A DNA stretch of 64,000 bases from positions 2,852,001 to 2,916,000 of the forward strand of contig NZ_LR590469.1 in the NCBI RefSeq assembly GCF_901472495.1, in the 5' to 3' direction. Of this stretch, positions 27,222 to 35,875 are shown piece after piece. The notes under the pieces were generated by a model. It saw nothing but the letters and a program-made list of their open reading frames with translations. It made no database searches and was not told the origin of the DNA. Origin of the DNA: Yersinia enterocolitica subsp. enterocolitica (GTDB lineage Bacteria; Pseudomonadota; Gammaproteobacteria; Enterobacterales; Enterobacteriaceae). The translations under genes and the position numbers were made by a program. The stretch's first letter is position 1. Every line of letters starts with the position of its first letter.

Positions 27222-28288
27222 TGATTCATCTCCATAAGATTGGAATAAAACTGATAAGGTTGGACGGTGAAGGCTTCAGGGGGCATCAGCACCATTTGCG
27301 CGGCGGTGCCGTGGTCGTCTTTGAGATAGGTCACCTCCGATAACAGCCAGAGTTCATCTTTTAGACCGAAAACAGGTAAATCAATTGGGATTAACGTATT
27401 GGGTTCCCATAGTTTTCCGTCTTTATCGCGCCAGCTATCGACCGTTACCAGTAGCTCTTTAGACCGCCCATAGCGGCGGTTCATTTCCCAGTCGATGCAT
27501 TGCTGCGCCAGTTTTAGCGCTTTCATGGTGCTTTCAACAATGATAATGCGGTTGCGATAACGCATTTGGGCCGCTTCAGGATCGCGACTTCTGGCTAGCG
27601 TAACTGAACCGTATCCTGCGTCCTGTACCTGCTCCTGAAGTTGGCTAACAGACATCGAAACGCCGATATAGTCAGAAAATCGTTGGTCCATTCCTGAGTT
27701 ATACGCAGCGTCTTCGATATTGATACCCTGCGCTACCCCGCTGGCTGCTTTTCGCGTACCCACCCGAGTGAGATATAAACTGCCATCGGGTAGATCGTAA
27801 TACAGCAATGCCGCCCAGCGAGTTATGCGGTCAATAATTTCCTGAGAGGATTCCCCCCAGTTCAATGTAAATTGGGGAACAATATCGAGGTCAGTAACAT
27901 CACTGGACACCGTAATTCCGTAGGGCATCGCTAACCGTTGGGCTATCTGTAGCGCGGTCGATTGGCTGATCACATTGTTTGGCCACTCGGCAGAGCAATC
28001 AACCAAGTCCTGGCACTTGCTCCGCCCCGTCGCCCTGACTTCGCGGCGATTACGACTGATCATCGGTGCCCAGCGGTCTATGTAGCCTGTGAGAACAACA
28101 TCATCCCCCAAATTAACCACACAAGGGTCGCCCGGGTTAACCCACTGCTGGTTATCACTGCCCGGATAAAGATCCATTAGGGACAGACTAAAATCGCTCG
28201 GTAAGCGCTCGATGCTGCGAGTGACCCGGATATTGTCCCAACCAGTGATTAATTTATTTCCAATGCGCAATGTCAGATCATCACTCAT
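27218..28288 (-). CDS. Baseplate hub protein (Mu gp44 / late control D-like)
   Basis: This 356-residue hub protein is related to Mu gp44 and P2 D. The N-terminus, DLTLRIGNKLITGWDNIRVT then RSIERLPSDFSLSLMDLYPG, and the central GIDRW-like GYIDRWAPMISRNRREVRATG match the family. It forms the ring at the tail tube tip that carries the spike and contacts the tape measure. It overlaps the DNA circulation protein gene by 4 bp. Confidence 0.87.
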   Translation of the reverse strand: MSDDLTLRIGNKLITGWDNIRVTRSIERLPSDFSLSLMDLYPGSDNQQWVNPGDPCVVNLGDDVVLTGYIDRWAPMISRNRREVRATGRSKCQDLVDCSAEWPNNVISQSTALQIAQRLAMPYGITVSSDVTDLDIVPQFTLNWGESSQEIIDRITRWAALLYYDLPDGSLYLTRVGTRKAASGVAQGINIEDAAYNSGMDQRFSDYIGVSMSVSQLQEQVQDAGYGSVTLARSRDPEAAQMRYRNRIIIVESTMKALKLAQQCIDWEMNRRYGRSKELLVTVDSWRDKDGKLWEPNTLIPIDLPVFGLKDELWLLSEVTYLKDDHGTAAQMVLMPPEAFTVQPYQFYSNLMEMNQ

Positions 28289-29691
28289 GAGTTCAGCGCC
28301 TTAAATCGAATGGGCATAAATGCCGGATGAACGGGGTTAGCCATTTTCACCAACGCGTCACCCCGTCGTGCATCCTGATATAGCCGATTGGCAAGATTGA
28401 GTGCGGGTAATGATCGGTTAAAATTGACGGTCTCAACGCGAGACAGATTCGCGCCGGTCTGCTGCAACAGTGTGACAATAGAGCCGCGCAAGTCGTTTAA
28501 TGCCTGGTATACCTCGTCATTACCCCTGTCAGCCGCAGAAAGCGCCGCACTGTCTACAACATCACAGACTCGCGTCAATATATCGACCGCATCGTCATAG
28601 CTTTCAGGTTGATATTGCGAAACAGCAAACACCATCGCACCGGCACACAACACAATAATGAGTTGGTAGCTGGCGGATGCGGTATTGCTGTCACTGGGGT
28701 TGGGTCGAAAAGTGTTGTCATCAACTTCCGTTAATTCTTGCATCATGCGGATTAAATCAAGGGTGCTGGCTCCGCTGGCCAAGATGGCATTCACGACAGC
28801 AAGAACAGCATTGGCATGTTCCTCTACCGTCGCAGCCTCTTTCAATGCATCGTTAGCAGCAACAAGTGAGGCCCGCCCCTCGACTGAAACAGCCATTTTT
28901 TGAGCCACCAGCGCGGACAGGTTCGTTGTGTCGCTCTGCGTGCTAACGGATGCCGTAGCCCCCGATACGCTGCCGCCTACAGTGCCGTGATTAAAGCGGC
29001 CATAACGATCACGCCCGAGGGTTGAACGGAGGACATTGCCGAGATTTGTCGCCTCACTGGTGGTAGAACTCACCATGTTGGTCCAAAAGGCAGCGGTATT
29101 TTTCAGCGTTCTGATGGTTTGAGTGACAGAACGGATCTCGCCTTTTACCGTGGCGATAAATGTCGCAATGGATTTGGAAGCCAGACCAAACCATGACGAC
29201 TGAATAGACGAAACCGCATCTGCTGAACTGGTAACAGAAAATACCCGCAAGCCTGATTCAATGATGGTCAGCGTAAATTCAAAAACGCGCCCTGACTCAG
29301 CCCCTTCATTCAGACGAAGACCACTTTCAGGGATGCTGACCGTCATCTCCCCAAGAGTGGGATGTACCAATGTTCCCGCATCTGGCATTTCACAGGCAGC
29401 AATCAGTGAATCACGCTGGGTCATGACGTCAGGCGCGTTATAAAGGCCACTACTCTGAATAAGAAAACCACGGATAGTCAGGCGGCGCGTAGCACGGCCT
29501 AAATCCTCAATCCACGCAGTATCTCGATAAGGATATTCATGAATGGCTTGGCGACGGCCAAAAACCCCCTCAGCGGTCAATACAGCAAAAGGAACTCCAC
29601 GAAAAGAGGCGGGATGCAGGTGTTCTGACCACTGCCAACTATCACCACCGGTACCTAATAAATCAGAAAGTGCATTGCTGATCAGTGACAT
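28285..29691 (-). CDS. DNA circulation protein N homologue (Mu gp43-like)
   Basis: This 468-residue protein of the Mu N / DNA_circ_N family starts with the N-terminal signature PASFRGVPFAVLTAEGVFGR and RRQAIHEYPYRDTAWIEDLG (about residues 25-65). A long helical, Ala/Ser-rich middle part is followed by a C-terminal LANRLYQDARRGDALVKMANPVHPAFMP. In Mu it is a tail/baseplate component once linked to circularisation of injected DNA. The transcript from upstream must pass the terminator at 29709. Confidence 0.88.
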   Translation of the reverse strand: MSLISNALSDLLGTGGDSWQWSEHLHPASFRGVPFAVLTAEGVFGRRQAIHEYPYRDTAWIEDLGRATRRLTIRGFLIQSSGLYNAPDVMTQRDSLIAACEMPDAGTLVHPTLGEMTVSIPESGLRLNEGAESGRVFEFTLTIIESGLRVFSVTSSADAVSSIQSSWFGLASKSIATFIATVKGEIRSVTQTIRTLKNTAAFWTNMVSSTTSEATNLGNVLRSTLGRDRYGRFNHGTVGGSVSGATASVSTQSDTTNLSALVAQKMAVSVEGRASLVAANDALKEAATVEEHANAVLAVVNAILASGASTLDLIRMMQELTEVDDNTFRPNPSDSNTASASYQLIIVLCAGAMVFAVSQYQPESYDDAVDILTRVCDVVDSAALSAADRGNDEVYQALNDLRGSIVTLLQQTGANLSRVETVNFNRSLPALNLANRLYQDARRGDALVKMANPVHPAFMPIRFKALNS

Positions 29692-29708
29692 TTATCCCCT
29701 CCAGAAAT

Positions 29709-29731
29709 GAAAAAACCCGCACAAGGCGGGT
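29709..29731 (-). terminator. Terminator after the membrane moron inside the tail operon
   Basis: On the minus strand, ACCCGC-N5-GCGGGT is followed by TTTTTTC. It lies between the 132-residue membrane protein gene and the gp43-like gene. Confidence 0.85.
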
Positions 29732-29760
29732 CAGTATCTTCGGCAATTATTTATAACTTT

Positions 29761-30159
29761 TCATTCCAGTGGATTAATATAAAACCCATCCTCACCGGAT
29801 TCCTTTGTTATTTTGAACCGGCCATTATTGGGTGTTTCTATGACGACTAGATTAGGATTAACAATCCTGAAGCTGGCAATTTCCATCTGCTTTTGCTCAT
29901 TAAGCATTTTTGATACATTTTGATAATTAAAACATAGTGTTCCATTCTTCGCATAAAAATTATTTACATCACTGGGGCACACTTTTAACTCTTGCATTTT
30001 ATTATAAAGTATAAAGAATATTATCCCTCCACAGACCGCAATCCCTATTGCAATAAACCTCATTACAGTCCTCTTTCTGGATGGTTCTTTTTTGAATGAA
30101 TAAAATAAAGCCACCAGAAAAACAAAGAATAAAAATAACAAAGTTTGCCAAGCACTCAT
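29761..30159 (-). CDS. Small two-TM membrane protein, probable moron
   Basis: I do not recognise this 132-residue protein. Two membrane segments (TLLFLFFVFLVALFYSF, about 5-21; FIAIGIAVCGGIIFFILY, about 35-52) are separated by a basic loop. A soluble domain of about 80 residues with two cysteines (KVCPSDVNNFYAKNGTLCF) follows. Base composition is AT-rich compared with the tail genes, and it has its own terminator. It is absent from the Mu gene order between gp42 and gp43. Membrane morons of this kind often alter superinfection; that is a guess here. Confidence 0.7.
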   Translation of the reverse strand: MSAWQTLLFLFFVFLVALFYSFKKEPSRKRTVMRFIAIGIAVCGGIIFFILYNKMQELKVCPSDVNNFYAKNGTLCFNYQNVSKMLNEQKQMEIASFRIVNPNLVVIETPNNGRFKITKESGEDGFYINPLE

Positions 30160-30198
30160 CTCTATCCCCTAAAATTGTATTTTTCACATACTATCAGG

Positions 30199-31998
30199 TT
30201 ATGGATAGTTCATGGAAGTTGCCACCTTTCCACTTTGATTCCCAGCAATAACCCGACGTTCACCCGTTCTACTATCAATAATCGTCAGTTCTACCTCTGC
30301 TTTGTTATCTCTCATAGCTTGGGCGATAGCGCTGGCAATCTGATCAGCACCACCAACATAGCTTTGTTGTGGACCGTTTATAGATGTTGGAGGTAATGCG
30401 TTAATATCCGAGAGGCCGGTAGTTAACTCGCCTTGCTGAGGGTGAATGGCGGGTAAGCCCGGCATAATCTTCTGGAGATAGTTACGCGTTTCAGTGGGTG
30501 CTTTTCCTAATCCATGTTTCTTGACGTTATTCTGCCCCCAATTGTAGGAAGCTACCGCCTTATTCACATCACCATCAAAATCTTTGAGTAGATCTGCCAG
30601 ATATTTTGCGGCCGCTTCGCTGGATTTATTGAAGTCCATGCGGTCATCCATCGAGTTTAAGCCATAATCTCTACCCGTTGGCGGCATAAACTGGAATGGC
30701 CCCTGTGCACCTTTTGGCGATAAGAGATTTTTCCCCCGACCGGACTCCGCCTGATAGACACGATCAAGAATTGTGGTGGGAAGGTTATACTGCGACTCTA
30801 ACTGTTTTAGTCTCGCCTGCTGCTGATCTTCACTAAAAGGCATATAAGGCATATTGACTGGGGCTACCAGATTTTGTTTTTCTTGCTCATCTCCGGGGCC
30901 ATAATGTTGCTCATACTTTTTACGGTAACCATCAGTCATTATTCCGTAATCTGAGCCAACCTTATCCCATTCACTCAGTTTTTTATAAAATTCGGGGTCG
31001 TTATAACCACGGCGTAACTGATCCGCTTCTTTTCCCCTGTTTAGCCCTAAAAAGTGCGCAACTGAAATACTGTCAATACCGTTAGTGACTATATCAGTGA
31101 CACCTTCTATTCCGTCTTTAACTGAACCATCTGACAAAATAGCACCGTAGAACTTATTCTGACCACGCTGCTTTAACCCATCCCAGGCAGCACTCACCTC
31201 AGATAATTGGCGATCCAGTTCGGTGAGTTGTGCATTGGTTTGGGGGTCAACCGTTAAACCGAATTTATCAGCCTTTGCCAACAGATCTTTATATCTGGAG
31301 CCTTCGCGCATTAAAGTCAGCAGGTTTTCATCCAAGCCTAAGGCATCAGCCAATGTTTTTTGCGTCTGGGGCGACAGTTTAGGGAATATCTTGGCCACGT
31401 TGTCCAGCGTCTTATAGACATCTGCCGTGCCATCTTTAAGGCGTTCAATAACCACTCCGTTCCGAGCCAATAACTCCTGAGCCACATCGTTACGCGCCCA
31501 TAACGGATCATTAAACGTCTTGTATAGCCCCTCAACAGACTGACGTGCCGAATCGCTATCCGCCCCTAAAATCTGCATTGCGCCGCTGATCCGGCTAAAA
31601 TTATCAACTGACATACCGGCATTTTTTGCCGCCGTATCCAGTTGATAGGCGTTACCCGCAGCCTCGCCCAAACCTTTAGCTAGCCCGTGGATGACATATC
31701 CACCAGCCGCCGCTATACCGCCAAACTTTAGCGCCTTACCGCCTAACTCCCCGACCATCTTCAACGGTGGTACCAGATCACCGATAAACTGGACGCCTTC
31801 ACGAGCAAACTGTCCCATTCCTTGTAGTTTATCGTTGATACTATCCAGACCTTCGACTGACTCTTGCCCACCAAGTTTTAAACCATCGCGGGTTTTATCC
31901 AACTGAGGAACCAGCTTCTTTACTGCCTCGTCAATACGATGGATAGTCGCCGTTACCTGATCGTTGGCCACCAGTTCAAAATCAAAAGCATTAGCCAT
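30199..31998 (-). CDS. Tape measure protein with lytic transglycosylase domain
   Basis: This 599-residue tape measure (Mu gp42 position) sets tail length. The N-terminal half is helical with hydrophobic stretches (KALKFGGIAAAGGYVIHGLAKGL, about 88-110). Residues about 405-510 form an SLT-type muramidase: catalytic Glu in ILDRVYQAESGRGKN, GAQGPFQFMPPTGRDYG, and AVASYNWGQNNVKKHG. The C-terminus is a short polar domain. Its start overlaps the frameshifted chaperone product by 8 bp. It is short for a Mu-type tail, so the tail is probably modest in length. Confidence 0.9.
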   Translation of the reverse strand: MANAFDFELVANDQVTATIHRIDEAVKKLVPQLDKTRDGLKLGGQESVEGLDSINDKLQGMGQFAREGVQFIGDLVPPLKMVGELGGKALKFGGIAAAGGYVIHGLAKGLGEAAGNAYQLDTAAKNAGMSVDNFSRISGAMQILGADSDSARQSVEGLYKTFNDPLWARNDVAQELLARNGVVIERLKDGTADVYKTLDNVAKIFPKLSPQTQKTLADALGLDENLLTLMREGSRYKDLLAKADKFGLTVDPQTNAQLTELDRQLSEVSAAWDGLKQRGQNKFYGAILSDGSVKDGIEGVTDIVTNGIDSISVAHFLGLNRGKEADQLRRGYNDPEFYKKLSEWDKVGSDYGIMTDGYRKKYEQHYGPGDEQEKQNLVAPVNMPYMPFSEDQQQARLKQLESQYNLPTTILDRVYQAESGRGKNLLSPKGAQGPFQFMPPTGRDYGLNSMDDRMDFNKSSEAAAKYLADLLKDFDGDVNKAVASYNWGQNNVKKHGLGKAPTETRNYLQKIMPGLPAIHPQQGELTTGLSDINALPPTSINGPQQSYVGGADQIASAIAQAMRDNKAEVELTIIDSRTGERRVIAGNQSGKVATSMNYP

Positions 31999-32418
31999 GA
32001 CTACTCACCTTAATTTGATTTATCCGATTAGCCTGCTGATACCACCACTGTAATCGGCTATAGGTCAGGGACCAGGCATCTGCTGGCCCCCACCCATAGT
32101 AATAAGTCACATCCGCTAGTTCGTTACCCCATTCTCCGCCTGGGGGGAGTAGGCTAAAAAACTCATCATGTAGACCTCACAGACTTTGTAGTCGGTGAAA
32201 GCCATTTTTTTGATGGCTTCACGCGGTACATTAGACACCAAAGAAATGAGTAACCCCATCGCACTGAGTGCCCCTGATTTAGCTTGCTCGTCATAAAACT
32301 GCTGAACCTGAATCAATATCGGTTCACTGAGTTCGATAGCCTCATAAGTGGTTTTAGTGGCTTCATGAGAAATAGGCTTAACCAACGTAATTGTTTTAGT
32401 GCGTTCTAATTCAGACAT
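31991..32418 (-). CDS. Tail assembly chaperone extension by -1 frameshift (gp41-gp41')
   Basis: The gp41-like reading frame stops at 32116. A run of six C residues on the minus strand (32142-32147, codons TCC CCC C) allows a -1 slip into a frame that stays open to 31991. The extension reads PGGEWGNELADVTYYYGWGP..., then WSLTYSRLQWWYQQANRI, which resembles the T/E' extensions of lambda-, P2- and Mu-type tail chaperones. The fused product would be about 142 residues. The +1 (-2) frame closes at once. Mu itself uses -2 frameshifting here, so the direction differs. Frameshifting is inferred, not proved. Confidence 0.75.
32116..32418 (-). CDS. Tail assembly chaperone, unshifted product (Mu gp41-like)
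   Basis: This 100-residue protein has the size and place (between tail tube and tape measure) of Mu gp41 and the phage tail chaperones related to P2 E and lambda G. It begins MSELERTKTITLVKPISHEA and has a typical AYEAIELSEP-like segment (TYEAIELSEPILIQVQQF). It coats the tape measure before tube polymerisation and leaves the mature tail. It lies 1 bp from the tube gene and contains the slippery run near its 3' end. Confidence 0.82.
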   Translation of the reverse strand: MSELERTKTITLVKPISHEATKTTYEAIELSEPILIQVQQFYDEQAKSGALSAMGLLISLVSNVPREAIKKMAFTDYKVCEVYMMSFLAYSPQAENGVTN

Positions 32419-32419
32419 C

Positions 32420-32794
32420 TTAGTTCTCCGTCACCGATACAGAACCCCCTTCCCAGCGAATATCAGCAGTCGCTTCAGTGCTATCCACTTCTTGGGTATT
32501 TACCGACCACATACCACTGCCGATAATCGTTTTACCATTGGCCAGCTCACAGACAATATTGACATTGGTCTGATCGTTAAAATCGCTGATCGACGTGCCG
32601 CCACCGTCACGGATTTGGCAGGAAATAAACGGGGCATTAAAGGTTTCTTTGTAACCGTGCACCCCATCCATTCCCGTCAGGGTTTCACGCTTGTATTTTG
32701 AGGGGCTGTATTTGAATTGCCCCGCAACCATGATAGTCAGGCCGTCAACGGTGACATAAGCTGTCCCCGCGAGGCGATTGGATGTATCACCCAT
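32420..32794 (-). CDS. Tail tube protein (Mu gpM / FII-like)
   Basis: This 124-residue inner tube protein of the contractile tail has the family pattern NRLAGTAYVTVDGLTIMVAG at the start and YKRETLTGMDGVHGYKETF near 34-52, then a beta-barrel fold ending ADIRWEGGSVSVTEN. Mu gpM has this length. It is encoded directly after the sheath gene, the universal order for contractile tails. Confidence 0.9.
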   Translation of the reverse strand: MGDTSNRLAGTAYVTVDGLTIMVAGQFKYSPSKYKRETLTGMDGVHGYKETFNAPFISCQIRDGGGTSISDFNDQTNVNIVCELANGKTIIGSGMWSVNTQEVDSTEATADIRWEGGSVSVTEN

Positions 32795-32806
32795 GATAAT
32801 GAGTCC

Positions 32807-34297
32807 TTATGCGGATGCCTGAAGGCGGAATTGGTTAAGAACGGCGAAGATACGCAACTGATTGATCAGGACTCCCGTCCACAGCACATCAACTCGATTA
32901 GGGTTGCTGGCGCTCTTTTCGACAATCAATCCCTTGGCAAACCCTTTGGCATCCTGCACATAGCCATTAAATTCCAGTGTCTGATACTGAGCAATCAGCT
33001 CGGCACGAATAATATTCGGCGTGATGATGGCCGAGCCTGGGGCAAAGCGGGTACCATCGGCAGCCAACTTCATGCGAGCAAACTTCGAGGTCACCTGAGT
33101 TCGTAGGTAGCGAGTGACAAACATCAATAAGAACAAAGTCTCAATCTGCAAATAGCTGTCATCTTCCGCGCCATACTTGTTCTTTTGATAGGTGGTGATG
33201 ATGTTTTCTACCTGTACTGTGCCATCGTCGGTAACTGTCACGGTAGAGATCCCACTGTGCAGCAGGTTATTACGCTCGGTCAGGGTAAAGCGGCTGGCCA
33301 GCGGGGGAGCCAGTACACCACTGATTGCCAAAGTTTGTAACGGGCGTCCGGGGTCGTTACGCAGACTTTGCGCAATAGCGCCAACATAAGCCGCTGACCA
33401 GATATAACTCGGTGTTGGCGAGCCATTTACTCCCAACAGAGAAGCATGCTGATCATTACGCAATTCGCCTGCGGCTGTCAGTTGGCCATAAGTCCCCGAT
33501 TGAGCAGCGAAGCTGTGACCGTACAACTGCTCTGCATAGCTCCAGCGACCGGTACTGTCTGACAGAAACTCTTTGATTTTATTCAATGAATCCGTGTCAG
33601 TGTACGGGTTAATGATGAAATCAAAGGTTCGATCCTGCAAATTAGCCAAGGCATCATCCAGTTCAGGTGCGCCCGCGCCGCCCGCCATGGGTGTAAATGT
33701 CAGCACCAGGCTATCCGGCGTAGTTTCGCCGCCAGCACCGCCCAGATAATTCAGCCGCAAATCAATCGTGTTACCGTGGGCACCTTTGTTTTTAGCGGTT
33801 AAGGTAATCACCCCCGCAGTCACGGTAGCCGTCACCGGCAAAACCGTAGCCGCATTGATGGCGGCGGTCAGCGCCGCAGCAACCGAAGCAATGTCATCGG
33901 TGGCAACAACAGCAACCTGCACCCGGATGCCCGCTATATACAATGAGATCACCCCCGTAGCCGATGCGGGAGTGGTTAATGTGATTTTGCCTGTTGCAGC
34001 AACCATTGCCTCGGTATCAGCCAACGGCAAAATATAAACCTCACCAGCAATATCATTGGCCAGATAAGCCGCCATCTGCCCATGCAACATTGAACCCGCA
34101 CCACATTGTCCCGCGACGGTGGCCACTGAGGAAACCAGTACCGGAATATCCGCAGGTAACGAGCCTGAATCCAACATCTGTCCAATGATTAAAGTTCGCT
34201 GCGTCGTTGTCGCCGTGTTCGCCTGTGAGTTATCAAATTCAGCGAAGAAAAGCGGTGTCCGAAGATTGCTCGGAATGTTAGTAAAGGGAATAGTCAT
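32807..34297 (-). CDS. Tail sheath protein (Mu gpL-like)
   Basis: This 496-residue contractile sheath subunit begins TIPFTNIPSNLRTPLFFAEF. Central motifs include PYTDTDSLNKIKEFLSD and DDSYLQIETLFLLMFVTRYLR with the C-terminal handle that joins subunits (about 390-470). A variable beta-rich insertion (about 105-215) is exposed on the sheath surface. Its size matches Mu gpL (495). It overlaps the DUF2635 gene by 1 bp. Confidence 0.93.
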   Translation of the reverse strand: MTIPFTNIPSNLRTPLFFAEFDNSQANTATTTQRTLIIGQMLDSGSLPADIPVLVSSVATVAGQCGAGSMLHGQMAAYLANDIAGEVYILPLADTEAMVAATGKITLTTPASATGVISLYIAGIRVQVAVVATDDIASVAAALTAAINAATVLPVTATVTAGVITLTAKNKGAHGNTIDLRLNYLGGAGGETTPDSLVLTFTPMAGGAGAPELDDALANLQDRTFDFIINPYTDTDSLNKIKEFLSDSTGRWSYAEQLYGHSFAAQSGTYGQLTAAGELRNDQHASLLGVNGSPTPSYIWSAAYVGAIAQSLRNDPGRPLQTLAISGVLAPPLASRFTLTERNNLLHSGISTVTVTDDGTVQVENIITTYQKNKYGAEDDSYLQIETLFLLMFVTRYLRTQVTSKFARMKLAADGTRFAPGSAIITPNIIRAELIAQYQTLEFNGYVQDAKGFAKGLIVEKSASNPNRVDVLWTGVLINQLRIFAVLNQFRLQASA

Positions 34298-34488
34298 TAT
34301 TTGGTTTTCTCCGCTTTGGTTGCTTCTGGCGCAGGTTTAACCTCTTTAGGTTGTTCGCGCACCACATCACCGTCGTTTAAGCGACGACGCCAAAATGAAT
34401 TATCGGGAACCTCTGTGCCAGATTCAGGCAAAAAGGTGCCCTTAACCGGGTCACGTACAGCGCGACCGGCTACGGGTTTAACATGCAT
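34297..34488 (-). CDS. DUF2635 protein (Mu gp38-like)
   Basis: This 63-residue protein matches DUF2635, always found just before the sheath gene in Mu-like tails. MHVKPVAGRAVRDPVKGTFL and VPDNSFWRRRLNDGDVV are the conserved parts. A Lys/Glu/Pro-rich tail (EVKPAPEATKAEKTK) follows. The role is unknown. Its stop overlaps the sheath start. Confidence 0.88.
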   Translation of the reverse strand: MHVKPVAGRAVRDPVKGTFLPESGTEVPDNSFWRRRLNDGDVVREQPKEVKPAPEATKAEKTK

Positions 34489-34493
34489 GGGAT

Positions 34494-35039
34494 TTACTCC
34501 GAAAGGTCTATTGAAACCACAGGTTCGGTGGTGCCATCTGGCATGGCGATCGTGACATCTATACCGTCTAATCTGTCGGCATTAATGGGATAGAAATCTT
34601 CCGGCCCCTGGTAATACTCGATATCCAGTTCCATCAATAATTGAGCCAGATGGCCTTCACCACTCGAATCCAGATCAATGGTTGAGCGAACTCGGGCAAA
34701 CTGCTGTATTTGGCGTGTAAGGTCGTAACTGTTGATTACCGCTCGTTCAATTTGTTCTCGCAATCGCTCGAGTGCCAATTCTGCCTTGTTCGCCCCGTCA
34801 TTCTCATTCTCACCGTCCAACTCCTGCAACCGGCCTGTAATGCGCACGGTGGTGATGGTATTGAATTGGGGAGCGTTACGGCCTAATGACTGCTTTTCCT
34901 CGATAAGGGTTTGCACCAAAATAACCGGATACATATCCTCAGTGGTCGGCCAGTCACGCGGGGAATAGACGCGAGTCTCTGCATCTGTATTCCCCTTGAT
35001 AGCAGTAACAACCAGTTGCCTTATTTGCGCTGTATTCAT
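34494..35039 (-). CDS. Mu gp37-like tail protein, probable tail terminator
   Basis: This 181-residue protein has the position and size of Mu gp37. It has an alpha/beta head-tail interface look: PVILVQTLIEEKQSLGRNAP, a beta strand hairpin TTVRITGRLQEL, and AELALERLREQIERAVINS. Proteins in this slot are thought to close the tail tube and sheath so that the head can attach. The assignment rests on position and overall pattern. It overlaps the joining-protein gene by 4 bp. Confidence 0.7.
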   Translation of the reverse strand: MNTAQIRQLVVTAIKGNTDAETRVYSPRDWPTTEDMYPVILVQTLIEEKQSLGRNAPQFNTITTVRITGRLQELDGENENDGANKAELALERLREQIERAVINSYDLTRQIQQFARVRSTIDLDSSGEGHLAQLLMELDIEYYQGPEDFYPINADRLDGIDVTIAMPDGTTEPVVSIDLSE

Positions 35040-35380
35040 GTTTTCACTCGATTAAGAATGAGTTTGCTCCCGCCATGGCTATCCGGCTGGACATCCGCTA
35101 CAGCAAACAAGGTATTGACCGGCTCATTAGCAACAATGCCAATAAATACCCGGTCCCCTTGTTTGGGGGGTGAATGAAACTCGCTATCCCTTACCCCTAA
35201 AACGGGGTTGGTGGTGTTAATGGTGCTACCGTCATCCAGCGTGTTGATGGTCGTATAGGCCCGATCAAAGATGCCGCTGATGGTATAAGTTGGCTTACCA
35301 CCTTGGGGGCGGTAATCAACCGGGTCACCAAACACCGAATGCAAGGGTGCGAGAAGATGCTGATCCCAGTTGATACCCAT
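35036..35380 (-). CDS. Head-tail joining protein (lambda FII-like, Phage_attach)
   Basis: This 114-residue protein resembles the lambda FII group. WDQHLLAPLHSVFGDPVDYR is followed by a beta-barrel with PPKQGDRVFIGIVANEP and a GSKLILNRV end. FII proteins bind the gpW-sealed portal and receive the tail. Here it would join a lambda-type head to a Mu-type tail, and it lies at exactly that boundary in the gene order. Confidence 0.78.
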   Translation of the reverse strand: MGINWDQHLLAPLHSVFGDPVDYRPQGGKPTYTISGIFDRAYTTINTLDDGSTINTTNPVLGVRDSEFHSPPKQGDRVFIGIVANEPVNTLFAVADVQPDSHGGSKLILNRVKT

Positions 35381-35874
35381 CAGCTACCTCGATTTATCTT
35401 CACACCATCATCGACGGTGATTGAGGGGCCAGAAATGCGCGCTTCCTGTTGCCGTAACGCTTTCACATCAGCAACCACCCCCAAATCAATCAACCGACTG
35501 GCGTCGCTACACGGCAGGAATAAACGGCTATTCTCCGCATAAGTTTTCCCGCTATGACGCAGGGTCTGGCCTTTTACCACCACCAGTTCCATCTCGTCAG
35601 AGTCATCCGCTGGGTCATCACTCCCCAGCTCACTCTCTGTGGTTTTTTCCTGAGTCTCAGACTCACCAGAAACTTTGTTCTGATCATCTGATATCTCAGG
35701 TGTTTTAGGTGGTTCCTCACTCGTTGATGTCTCTTTTTTTACCTCAGGATCAGGCTGCGTTTCGCTGTTATCCGTCGCAACAATCTGTTCCTGCGGGGTG
35801 TCAGCTTCGAACTCAGGCGGCAAGCCGCCCAGTTCGCTAATGCTGGCTTGCTGCTTACCTGAAGTTTTAGCCAT
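35380..35874 (-). CDS. Acidic phage head protein of unknown role, possible connector
   Basis: The protein has 164 residues. The first about 105 are low-complexity and acidic (Glu, Asp, Ser, Thr, Pro). The C-terminal part (MELVVVKGQTLRHSGKTYAE, then FLPCSDASRLIDLGVVADVK) is a small folded domain seen in phage proteins encoded next to the capsid gene. I chose the start at 35874, which leaves 1 bp after the capsid stop codon, over an earlier in-frame ATG that runs into the capsid gene. Function is not known; a head-completion role is inferred from position. Confidence 0.6.
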   Translation of the reverse strand: MAKTSGKQQASISELGGLPPEFEADTPQEQIVATDNSETQPDPEVKKETSTSEEPPKTPEISDDQNKVSGESETQEKTTESELGSDDPADDSDEMELVVVKGQTLRHSGKTYAENSRLFLPCSDASRLIDLGVVADVKALRQQEARISGPSITVDDGVKINRGS

Positions 35875-35875
35875 A

